From positions 1 through 12,774 of the forward strand of contig JAIPHI010000067.1 of the NCBI GenBank assembly GCA_021735285.1: DNA of 12,774 nt, in the 5' to 3' direction. Below are positions 1 to 8,600 of this stretch, in pieces. The position numbers and the translations under genes were made by a program. Numbering within the stretch: position 1 is the stretch's first letter; every line of letters begins with the position of its first letter. Under the pieces are notes generated by a model. It had not been told where the DNA came from. It searched no databases and was given only the letters and a program-made list of their open reading frames with translations. Source of the stretch: Fidelibacterota bacterium (lineage in GTDB: Bacteria; Fidelibacterota; UBA2242; JAFGTP01).

Positions 1-354
1 CCAAACTGTTTCACTCTGAGGTTCTACTCCTCCCACTGCACAAAAGATTGCTATCGAGCCATCCAGAACCCTGAGTGACCGTTGCACTTCAGCAGTGAAA
101 TCCACATGTCCCGGTGTATCTATTATATTAATTCTTTTATCCTTCCAGTAACAGGTCGTTGCTGCAGAGGTAACTGTGATCCCTCTTTCTTTTTCCTGTT
201 CCATCCAGTCCATCGAAGCATTGCCATCATGCACTTCACCCATTCTATGGATCTTACCGGTATAATACAATATCCTTTCTGTGGTAGTCGTTTTGCCGGC
301 ATCAATATGAGCCATGATTCCAATATTTCGTATATTTTTAATTTCGTTCTTCAC
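1..354 (-). CDS. fusA: Elongation factor G, N-terminal part (cut by window edge)
   Basis: EF-G is the GTPase that drives tRNA-mRNA translocation and, with RRF, ribosome recycling. Only the first 118 residues, part of the G domain, lie in the window. Visible motifs are the P-loop AHIDAGKT (residues 15-22), switch I RGITVTSA (57-64), and the G3 motif DTPGH (79-83) with the catalytic His83, followed by the conserved CAVGGVEPQSETVW stretch. The start is GTG at 352-354. An in-frame TAA lies four codons upstream and the next Met is residue 14, too close to the P-loop, so GTG is the only sensible start. A weak AGGA lies 13 bases upstream. The gene follows rpsG after 25 bases, the classical rpsL-rpsG-fusA order. 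The identity is secure; the rest of the protein cannot be seen. Confidence 0.97.
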   Translation of the reverse strand, partial: MKNEIKNIRNIGIMAHIDAGKTTTTERILYYTGKIHRMGEVHDGNASMDWMEQEKERGITVTSAATTCYWKDKRINIIDTPGHVDFTAEVQRSLRVLDGSIAIFCAVGGVEPQSETVW

Positions 355-379
355 AGTTATTATTTAATCCTATTACTTA

Positions 380-844
380 TTATGCAAAATGAGCAAAGGC
401 TTTATTGGCTTCTGCCATTCTATGCATTTCTTCTTTCTTTCTAATAACGGGACCTTCATTATTGCTGGTTTCTACAATTACATTTGCTAAACTTTCTTGG
501 GTACCTTGACCAGTAGCTGCACGAGCAGTTTTTATGATCCATTTTGACGCTATAGCAAATTTTCTGGCTTCATCTACCTGAACCGGTACCTGGTAGGTTG
601 CCCCACCCACTCGCTTGGATTTAATTTCAACGGAAGGAGAAGCATTTTTTATAGCTTTATTAAAGACCTTAATTCCGCTTTTACCAACTCTATCTTCTGC
701 TATTTTTAAAGCATCATAGAATATATTGGCAGCAAGTGTTTTTTTACCGCCTAACATAAGATAGTTGATAAACTTACTGACTTTTTCGCTATTATATTTC
801 CAATCGGGTTGTAAAAAGTCTTTTACGTATCTTCTTCTACCCAT
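380..844 (-). CDS. rpsG: 30S ribosomal protein S7
   Basis: S7 is a primary 16S rRNA-binding protein that nucleates assembly of the 30S head and contacts tRNA in the E site. With the ATG at 842-844 it has 154 residues, close to the usual 156. Visible signatures are RRR near the N terminus, PDWKYNS (13-19), the beta-hairpin region SKRVGGATYQVP (76-87) and the C-terminal HRMAEANKAFAHF (141-153). An upstream in-frame TTG at 857-859 would add five residues, but it overlaps the Shine-Dalgarno GGGGAG that sits 7 bases before the ATG, so the ATG is chosen. It lies 18 bases after rpsL. That gap is too short for the long S7-binding intercistronic region known from E. coli. Confidence 0.97.
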   Translation of the reverse strand: MGRRRYVKDFLQPDWKYNSEKVSKFINYLMLGGKKTLAANIFYDALKIAEDRVGKSGIKVFNKAIKNASPSVEIKSKRVGGATYQVPVQVDEARKFAIASKWIIKTARAATGQGTQESLANVIVETSNNEGPVIRKKEEMHRMAEANKAFAHFA

Positions 845-851
845 TAATAAT

Positions 852-857
852 CTCCCC
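852..857 (-). promoter_or_regulatory. Ribosome binding site that fixes the rpsG start
   Basis: GGGGAG on the minus strand is followed by 7 bases (ATTATTA) and then the ATG of rpsG. It overlaps the alternative TTG codon at 857-859, which therefore cannot be the initiator that uses this site. Confidence 0.8.
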
Positions 858-862
858 AATAA

Positions 863-1234
863 TTACGATGGCTTTTTAGCGCCATATCTTGATCTACTTG
901 TCTTTCTATCTTCTACTCCGGCAGTATCCAGTGTACCGCGGACGATATGATATCTTACACCTGGCAGATCTTTTACACGGCCACCTTCAACAAGAACAAT
1001 TGAGTGTTCCTGCAAATTATGACCTTCGCCCGGTATATAGGCATTTACTTCCCTGCCATTAGATAATCTAACTCTGGCAACTTTTCTTAATGCCGAGTTA
1101 GGTTTTTTTGGTGTAGTAGTATAGACTCTGGTACAGACGCCTCGTTTTTGAGGACTACCTTCCAGAGCTCTGGATTTACTTTTCTTTTTCTCTTTTTTTC
1201 GACCTTTACGAATTAACTGATTAATTGTCGGCAT
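863..1234 (-). CDS. rpsL: 30S ribosomal protein S12
   Basis: S12 lines the decoding centre of the 30S subunit and controls accuracy; it is the classical target of streptomycin-resistance mutations. The 123-residue protein aligns without gaps to E. coli S12 in its core: PQKRGVCTRVYTTTPKKPNSALRKV spans residues 28-52 (shown here only as a landmark), and GEGHNLQEHS and GGRVKDLPGVRYH follow. Lys43 and Lys88 (counting Met) are both present, the sensitive form. Asp89, the residue methylthiolated by RimO in many bacteria, is also present. ATG has GGAG 5 bases upstream. The gene lies 68 bases after rpoC and 18 bases before rpsG. No L7Ae-like gene lies between rpoC and rpsL, unlike in many Firmicutes. 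Confidence 0.98.
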   Translation of the reverse strand: MPTINQLIRKGRKKEKKKSKSRALEGSPQKRGVCTRVYTTTPKKPNSALRKVARVRLSNGREVNAYIPGEGHNLQEHSIVLVEGGRVKDLPGVRYHIVRGTLDTAGVEDRKTSRSRYGAKKPS

Positions 1235-1302
1235 ATTAACTCCATTGACTAAAAAGCCCCAAAAATTATTGTTAATTTAACTCTAATGCAATCATTTTTT
1301 CG

Positions 1303-4300
1303 CTATTTTTTGATTTCTTCCAGTTCTTGTTTTTCCTTATTCTTTTTCTCCTGGACTTCAGCCCATTCTTCAGTTTCATCTTCGGGCTCAAGAACTACAA
1401 GATTCTCATATTTTCTTTGACCGGTACCGGCAGGTATCAACTGACCAATAATCACATTTTCTTTTAATCCGATTAAATCGTCTCGCTTAGCAGCAGTAGA
1501 AGCGTCAGTTAACACTCTAGTAGTTTCCTGGAATGAAGCAGCAGAAAGAAATGATTCCGTGCCTAAAGAAGCGCGGGTAATACCATTCAATTTTTCACTA
1601 AATCTTGCCGGTCTTGTAACTCTGGCTTTGGCCGGAGCTTTATCTTCTTCCTTGAGCTGTCTATTATATCTGGTAAACTCAGTTCTATCGACAATATCAC
1701 CAACCTCCCAATCCGAATCTCCAACTTCAACAACAACTACTTTATTTTGGATTTTTTCATTGGCCTCAGCAAGTGCATTTTTGGAAATTACATCTTTTTC
1801 AAGAAGGTCTGTATCACCAGGATCCTGGATCACAACTTTTTTCATCATCTGTCTGATAACAACTTCAATATGCTTATCATTAATTCTAACACCCTGTAAG
1901 CGGTAAACCTCTTGAATCTGATTTAACAGATAGTCTTGTACTGCTCTCGGATCTTTAACTTTCAGAATATCTCTCGGTGATACCGGCCCTTCACAAAGTC
2001 GATCACCAGCTGTGACACGATCACCTTCATGAACAAGGACATAGCGACCATAAGGCATCTTATATTTTTTCTTTTGACCTTCTTCACCTTCAATAATGAT
2101 TCTTCTTCTACCCCGCTTGGTCTTACCATACTTGACAACACCATTAATTTCTGTAATAATAGCAGGATTTTTCGGTTTTCTGGCTTCAAACAATTCTGCC
2201 ACACGCGGTAAACCTCCGGTAATATCAGATGTCTTACCGGTCTCTTTTGGTTTTTTAGCCAGGACATCACCTTTTTTAACCTTATCGCCTTCTGATACTT
2301 TAATCATTGCTTCGACAGGTAATAATCTACCTCTATGAACTACCTCCTCGCCATTCTCTTTTGATACAATATCAATACGAGGTGCAATCTTTCTGTCTTT
2401 AGCTTCAATTACTTTAGCAGATTTATGACCCGATTCATCTGCCTCAATACGATAAGTAATATCTTCAATCATATCTTCAAATCTAACTTCTCCGGAATGC
2501 ATGGCAAGAATTGAATCCGAGTAAATATCCCATCTAAACAAAATATCATCGACTTCAACCTCATCATTTTCGTCCACTAAGATATGAGCACCATAAGGTA
2601 TATTGTAATTCGAAGTTGCTCTATTATTATCATCAACAATGCTCAATTCCGAATTTCTGGAAAGTACAACTTTATACTCCTGATCTTTGCGATCAACAGC
2701 CTTAAAATCTTTTGTAAATCTCACTTTTCCGGCAGTTTTGGCTTTCGTCTCAGACTCTTCTACAACTCTGGCTGCTGTACCACCTAAATGGAAGGTACGC
2801 AAGGTCAACTGAGTTCCCGGTTCTCCAATAGCCTGAGCAGCTGTAATGCCTACTGCTACACCAATGGTTACCATTTTATTAGTCGATAAATTTTTGCCAT
2901 AACATTTAGCACAGACGCCATGTCTGGATTCACAGGTGAGGACAGAACGAATTCTAACATTTTCAATACCTGCTTTTTCAATTTCCCGGGCTTTCTCTTC
3001 CGTTATCATTTGACCAACTTCAACAATCAACTCATCTTCTTCGTCAGGGTGATAAACATCTTGTTGTGCTACTCGACCTTCAATTCTCTCTGCAATACTT
3101 TCTATAACTTTTTCTTCTTCTTTTATCGCCTCGGCTTCAATTCCTGCAATTGTTCCACAATCTTCTTCATTAACAACTACATCCTGTGAAACATCGACCA
3201 AACGTCTGGTTAAATATCCAGCATCAGCTGTTTTGAGTGCTGTATCAGCAAGCCCCTTTCTGGCGCCGTGAGTAGATATAAAGTATTCAAGTACTGTCAA
3301 ACCTTCCTTAAAATTAGAGGTAATAGGTGTCTCAATGATTTCTCCGACAGAACCACTCAATGACTTTTGCGGTTTAGCCATCAGACCCCGCATTGCAGCC
3401 AACTGTTTGATCTGGTCCGTACTACCACGAGCACCGGAATCAACCATCATATTTAACGGATTAAATCCCTGGTTTACCTTTTTAAAATTTTCTGCCATAA
3501 CACGTGATAATCGGTTCGTTGTATGAGTCCATTCATCAATAATTTTATTATATCTTTCGCCTTCAGTGATAACGCCTTTTCTATTTTTCTCCTGAATATC
3601 TTCAACCCGATCAAAGGCTTCTTGTAAAATATCTTTCTTTTCTTCAGGAACAATGACATCAGACATGGACATTGTTATGCCTGATTTTTCAGCGTAACCA
3701 AAGCCCTGCTCTTTGAGATCATCTAGAACTTGAACTGTAGTTTCATTGCCTTTCTCTTTATGTACCCTTCCAACAATACCTTCCAGGTCTCTTTTTGTAA
3801 CCAACTGATTTACATATTCGAAATCATCAGGTAAAAAGGAATTGAAAATTGCTCTACCGGCTGTGGTTTCTACTACTTCATCTTCTACTCTAACTTTTAT
3901 TTTTGCATGCAATTCAATTTTATCAACAGCATAGGCTTTATGAACTTCATTTAGAGAAGCAAATACTTTTCCTTCTCCTTTCACACCATCTTTTTTTCTG
4001 GTTAGATAATAAATTCCCAGTACCATGTCCTGAGTAGGTAAAGCAATCGGATTTCCATGGGCAGGATGTAAAATATTGTGACTTGATAACATTAGTGTCC
4101 TGGTCTCAACAATAGCTTCTTGAGAAAGAGGGACATGCACAGCCATTTGATCACCATCAAAGTCGGCATTAAAAGCAGGGCAAACTAGTGGATGTAAGCG
4201 AATAGCATTTCCATCAACCAGAACTGGTTCAAAAGCCTGAATTCCTAATTTGTGCAGAGTAGGGGCTCTGTTCAGCATGACAGGATGGTCTTTTACCACA

Positions 4301-5598
4301 TAATCGAGGAGACGATAGACTTCTTTATCCCTTCTTTCTACCATATTTTTAGCAGCATTAGAAGTCTGCGCAATGCCTCGTCTGACAAGTTGATGAATGA
4401 TGTGGGGTTTAAATAGCTCAATTGCCATTTTTTTGGGTAAGCCACATTGGTGAAGTTTCAATTTCGGCCCCACAACAATTACTGATCGGCCACTATAATC
4501 GACCCTTTTCCCCAGTAAATTTTGTCTAAAACGGCCTTCTTTTCCTTTAACCATATCACTAAGACTTTTAAGTGGTCTTCTGGTACCACTCCGTACCTCT
4601 GTTCTTCTCTTGCTATTGTCAATCAGAGAATCAACTGCTTCCTGAAGCATTCTTTTTTCATTACGCAGAATGACATCCGGAGCATTAATATCCATTAGTT
4701 GTTTGAGGCGATTATTCCTAATAATTACTCGTCTGTAGAGATCATTCAGATCACTGGCAGCGAATCGCCCTCCTTCAAGAGGTACCAGGGGTCTAAGGTC
4801 AGGAGGTATCACAGGTAGAATCGTAACTACCATCCACTCTGGTTTATTTTCGGGTTTATCATCTTCCGGCAGAAAGGCTCGAATTACTTTTAGACGTTTT
4901 AAATAATTTCTTTTTCTGGTTTTAGCTGTAGTTTTATCCAGTTTCCTTTTGAGTTCTTTATATAAACTTACAACATCAAGATTTTTTAATAATTCCAATA
5001 TAGCTTCGCCACCGGTCTTCGCAATAAAATAGTCGCCTTCCTCTTCTTCATCTTCTTCAAAGAGTTCACTGCCAGTAGGTTTGCCATATTTTTCCATATG
5101 CTCCAGGTATTCTTCTTCACTTATAACAGACTTATAAGACAAATCGGATTTGCCTGGATTGATAACTACATATTTTTCATAATATATAATTTCTTCCAGA
5201 GGTTTAGTCTTAATGCCTAAAAGATAATACAACTTGCTGGGTATGGATTTTAAAAACCAAATATGAACACAAGGTACAGCCAGGGCAATATGACCGGTTC
5301 TTTCTCTTCTCACTTTCTTACGGGTGACTTCTACACCACATCTATCACAAATTATCCCTTTATATCTGATCCGTTTATATTTACCACAATGGCATTCATA
5401 ATCTTTCACCGGTCCAAAAATTCTTTCACAAAACAATCCATCTTTTTCCGGCTTGTATGATCGATAATTAATAGTTTCCGGTTTTGTGACTTCACCTCGT
5501 GAACGACGGAGTATGGTTTCAGGAGAAGAAAGGTGAGCATATATTTTGCTAATTGAGCCTGATTTCTTTATTTTGTTGTCTTTATATTTATTATACAT
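1303..5598 (-). CDS. rpoC: RNA polymerase beta' subunit, long form with trigger-loop insertion
   Basis: Beta' carries the catalytic Mg2+ site of RNA polymerase, the clamp, bridge helix and trigger loop. At 1431 residues it is close to the E. coli protein (1407) and longer than typical Firmicutes forms (about 1200). Visible in order: N-terminal zinc ribbon with Cys69, 71, 84 and 87; the acidic run EEDEEEEGD near residue 182; catalytic NADFDGD at 477-483; second zinc site Cys814, 889, 896, 899; trigger-loop RTFH ending at His937; an inserted domain at about 944-1124; then DITGGLPRVAELFEAR from Asp1125; the conserved C-terminal SFLSAASFQETTRVL region; and a Lys/Glu-rich tail in the last 30 residues. 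The N-terminal third (PETINYRSYKPEKDGLFCERIFGP) resembles FCB-group proteins. ATG is preceded by AGGAGG at the long spacing of 13 bases. It follows rpoB by 32 bases. Confidence 0.99.
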   Translation of the reverse strand: MYNKYKDNKIKKSGSISKIYAHLSSPETILRRSRGEVTKPETINYRSYKPEKDGLFCERIFGPVKDYECHCGKYKRIRYKGIICDRCGVEVTRKKVRRERTGHIALAVPCVHIWFLKSIPSKLYYLLGIKTKPLEEIIYYEKYVVINPGKSDLSYKSVISEEEYLEHMEKYGKPTGSELFEEDEEEEGDYFIAKTGGEAILELLKNLDVVSLYKELKRKLDKTTAKTRKRNYLKRLKVIRAFLPEDDKPENKPEWMVVTILPVIPPDLRPLVPLEGGRFAASDLNDLYRRVIIRNNRLKQLMDINAPDVILRNEKRMLQEAVDSLIDNSKRRTEVRSGTRRPLKSLSDMVKGKEGRFRQNLLGKRVDYSGRSVIVVGPKLKLHQCGLPKKMAIELFKPHIIHQLVRRGIAQTSNAAKNMVERRDKEVYRLLDYVVKDHPVMLNRAPTLHKLGIQAFEPVLVDGNAIRLHPLVCPAFNADFDGDQMAVHVPLSQEAIVETRTLMLSSHNILHPAHGNPIALPTQDMVLGIYYLTRKKDGVKGEGKVFASLNEVHKAYAVDKIELHAKIKVRVEDEVVETTAGRAIFNSFLPDDFEYVNQLVTKRDLEGIVGRVHKEKGNETTVQVLDDLKEQGFGYAEKSGITMSMSDVIVPEEKKDILQEAFDRVEDIQEKNRKGVITEGERYNKIIDEWTHTTNRLSRVMAENFKKVNQGFNPLNMMVDSGARGSTDQIKQLAAMRGLMAKPQKSLSGSVGEIIETPITSNFKEGLTVLEYFISTHGARKGLADTALKTADAGYLTRRLVDVSQDVVVNEEDCGTIAGIEAEAIKEEEKVIESIAERIEGRVAQQDVYHPDEEDELIVEVGQMITEEKAREIEKAGIENVRIRSVLTCESRHGVCAKCYGKNLSTNKMVTIGVAVGITAAQAIGEPGTQLTLRTFHLGGTAARVVEESETKAKTAGKVRFTKDFKAVDRKDQEYKVVLSRNSELSIVDDNNRATSNYNIPYGAHILVDENDEVEVDDILFRWDIYSDSILAMHSGEVRFEDMIEDITYRIEADESGHKSAKVIEAKDRKIAPRIDIVSKENGEEVVHRGRLLPVEAMIKVSEGDKVKKGDVLAKKPKETGKTSDITGGLPRVAELFEARKPKNPAIITEINGVVKYGKTKRGRRRIIIEGEEGQKKKYKMPYGRYVLVHEGDRVTAGDRLCEGPVSPRDILKVKDPRAVQDYLLNQIQEVYRLQGVRINDKHIEVVIRQMMKKVVIQDPGDTDLLEKDVISKNALAEANEKIQNKVVVVEVGDSDWEVGDIVDRTEFTRYNRQLKEEDKAPAKARVTRPARFSEKLNGITRASLGTESFLSAASFQETTRVLTDASTAAKRDDLIGLKENVIIGQLIPAGTGQRKYENLVVLEPEDETEEWAEVQEKKNKEKQELEEIKK

Positions 5599-5611
5599 AC
5601 TGATTGCTTAG

Positions 5612-5617
5612 CCTCCT
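5612..5617 (-). promoter_or_regulatory. Perfect but distant ribosome binding site of rpoC
   Basis: AGGAGG on the minus strand, 13 bases before the rpoC ATG at 5596-5598. An in-frame TAA immediately follows it and no ATG, GTG or TTG lies between, so the ATG is the only good start despite the long spacing. Confidence 0.7.
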
Positions 5618-5630
5618 AAAATATTAGAGC

Positions 5631-8600
5631 TTATTTGATATCGAGTTCAATGCATAGTCCTTGTAATTCTCTTACGAGCACATTAAAGGACTCAGGTACA
5701 CCAAACTTCTCAATATTCTCACCCTTAACTATTGAATTATAGGCTCTTGAGCGGCCTTCGACATCATCGGATTTAATTGTCAGCATTTCCTGTAATGTAT
5801 AGGCAGCTCCATAAGCTTCCAGAGCCCAGACTTCCATTTCACCTAAACGCTGACCACCGAATTGTGCTTTTCCACCAAGAGGTTGTTGGGTAACAAGTGA
5901 ATAAGGACCTGTGGAACGGGCATGCATTTTTTCGTCAACAAGATGATGAAGTTTCATCATATAGGTATAACCTACTAGAATATCATCGTCATAAGGCTCA
6001 CCGGTTTTCCCGTCATACAGAGTCCGTTTGCAATTTTCCGGTAATCCAGCATCTTTCAGTTCTTCCTTCACTTCATCATAAGAAGCGCCATTAAAGACTG
6101 GAGTCTCGTAATTAATATCCTTTTCATAACCAGCCATACCTAACATTGCTTCATAGAGCTGACCTAGATTCATTCGCGACGGTACACCAAGCGGATTTAG
6201 AATAATATCTATTGGGGTGCCATCTTCGGCAAAAGGCATATCTTCTTCAGGTACGATAATTGAAATGACACCTTTGTTTCCATGACGTCCGGCCATCTTA
6301 TCACCAACTTTAATCTTTTTCTTATCAGCTATATAAGCCTTGGCAAGCTGAATAACACCCGGCTGTAAGTCATCACCAACTTTAATTTTGTAAATACTTC
6401 TCTCAGCTTCTTCATCAATATTTTGTGAAATTTTAAAATAGTTGTTAAATAAATTCTTGACCTTTTCATTCACTTTCTCATCTTCAGTCCAATCTGATTC
6501 CAAACTTAAAGCATCAAAATTGAGATCCCTTAAGCGTTTCTCAGTCAGTTTAGTACCCGCTCTTACTTTTGTCTTCGTTCTACCCAAATTTTTAATAGAA
6601 CGTGCTTTTTTATCTTTCAGAAGTCTCACCAGGATCTCATTTCTACGTTTTGTAAGGGCAGCATGTCTTTCAGAGGTTTTTTTACGAATCTGTTCAATTT
6701 TCTTTTTATCCTTCTTCCTGGTCCGTCTTGTTTTTCTCTGGAACAATTTAGTTCTAAGAGCAATACCTTCAACTCCAGTTTCACCTCTTTTGGAAGCATC
6801 TTTCACATCACTTGCTTTATCTCCAAAAATGGCTCTTAGTAATTTTTCCTCAGGTGTCGGATCGGTTTTTCCTTTTGGGGTTACCTTTCCTATTATTATA
6901 TCATTATCAGAAACTTTGGCACCTTCCCGTATAATACCATCTTTGTCCAGATGTTTGGTTGCTTCCTCACTCACATTGGGTATTTCCCGAGTAAGTTCTT
7001 CACGGCCTCTTTTAGTATCTCTGACCTCAAGTTCAAATTCTTTAATATGGACTGAAGTAAAGACATCATCTTTAACCAGTCTTTCACTAATAATAATGGC
7101 ATCCTCAAAATTGTACCCGCCCCAGGACATGTAAGCGACTAGTATATTTTTACCAAGGGCTAATTCTCCATCATCAGTACTACAACCATCGGCTATAACC
7201 TGGCCTTCTTTAATTTTATCGCCTTCTTTAACAATCGGTCGTTGATTAACCGAAGAGTCCTGATTCGTCCGGGCGTATTTCTCTAACTTGATTAATTCTC
7301 GACCCTCATTTTCATCGAGTTCTATTTCCTCTTTTTCTTCTGATTTAAGTACAATATGAGAGCCATCTACTTCTTCTATAACACCATCTTTCGGAGCAGT
7401 TACAGCTGCATATGAATCCTCCGCAATTGTACCTTCCATGCCTGTTCCAACTACTGGTTTTTCAGGGAATAGTAGAGGCGTTGCCTGACGCTGCATATTC
7501 GATCCCATAAGAGCTCTATTTGCGTCATCATGTTCAAGAAAGGGTATCAAAGCGCTGGAAGCGGAAACCAGCTGCTGGGGTGAAATATCCATATAAGTAA
7601 TATCATCAGGATTGACCACAGGCACTTCGCCTTTTATTCTTGCTCGTACAGTGTCATTGACAAAATATCCGTCTTCATCAATTTCAGCATTAGCCTGAGC
7701 AATCATCTCTCTATCTTCATCATCAGCAGATAGAAAATGGACCTCCTCGGTCACTCTTGATTCTCCATCAACCTTTTCAACTTTACGATAGGGTGTTTCC
7801 AGAAATCCCAGATCATTGACGTGAGCATAAGATGCCAGCGATGTAATCAAACCAATATTCGGGCCTTCAGGGGTTTCTATTGGACAAATTCTACCATAGT
7901 GAGTATAATGCACATCTCTTACTTCAAAGCCAGCTCTTTCTCTGGTCAAACCACCGGGCCCTAGAGCAGATGTTCGCCGTTTATGAGTAGTTTCCGCGAG
8001 AGGGTTGGTTTGCTCCAGATATTGTGAGAGTTGACCAGTTCCAAAGAAAGTATTAAGAACTGAAGTTATAATTCTTGAATTAATAAGATTTTGAGGTGTT
8101 AAATTTTCTGATTCCCTGAGATTCATCCGTTCTTTAATAGTTCTTGACATTCTATTGAGAGCGATATTGAACTGATTTTCCATCTGCTCACAGATTGTCC
8201 TCACTCTCCTATTTCCGAGATGGTCTATATCATCGGGGCCTAAATTTCCCCTTTTCATTTCGATAATATGTTTAGTAATCTCTATAAAATCATCTTTAGT
8301 CAAAACCTTATCTTCGACAGGAACATCGAGGTCAAATTTTTCGTTCATTCTATAACGACCAACCCGACCCAGATCATATTTTTTAGGACTAAAAAACATC
8401 CTTTCAATATATTTTTCTGCTGTTTCTATATTCGGTGGTTCCCCGGTTCTTAAATTTTTATATAGAAAGTAAAGGGCAGATTCTTTATCAAAGGTTGCGG
8501 AATCTTTTCTAAAAGTACTAACAAAGACCTGCCTAACTATATCATCTTCTATAGTAAAGACAAGGATGGACTCGATATTATGTTTCTCACAAATTTCCAG

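Noticed and set aside
82..444. A 120-codon plus-strand frame across fusA and rpsG
   Set aside because: It is antisense to the conserved EF-G G domain and the S7 end, with no recognisable motif.
845..859. Longer S7 start at TTG (857-859)
   Set aside because: The codon overlaps the Shine-Dalgarno of the ATG at 842-844, and the five extra residues do not fit the family N terminus.
1272..1295. Seven-codon frame (ATG ATT GCA ...) after rpoC
   Set aside because: It has no ribosome binding site and is far too short to claim; AT-rich gaps give such frames by chance.
1235..1302. L7Ae-like kink-turn protein gene between rpoC and rpsL
   Set aside because: This gene is common there in Firmicutes, but the gap is only 68 bases and holds no such frame.
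6442..7134. A 230-codon open frame on the plus strand
   Set aside because: It lies wholly antisense to conserved rpoB codons, is rich in Ser/Leu as expected from reading Lys/Glu-rich codons in reverse, and has no family signature.
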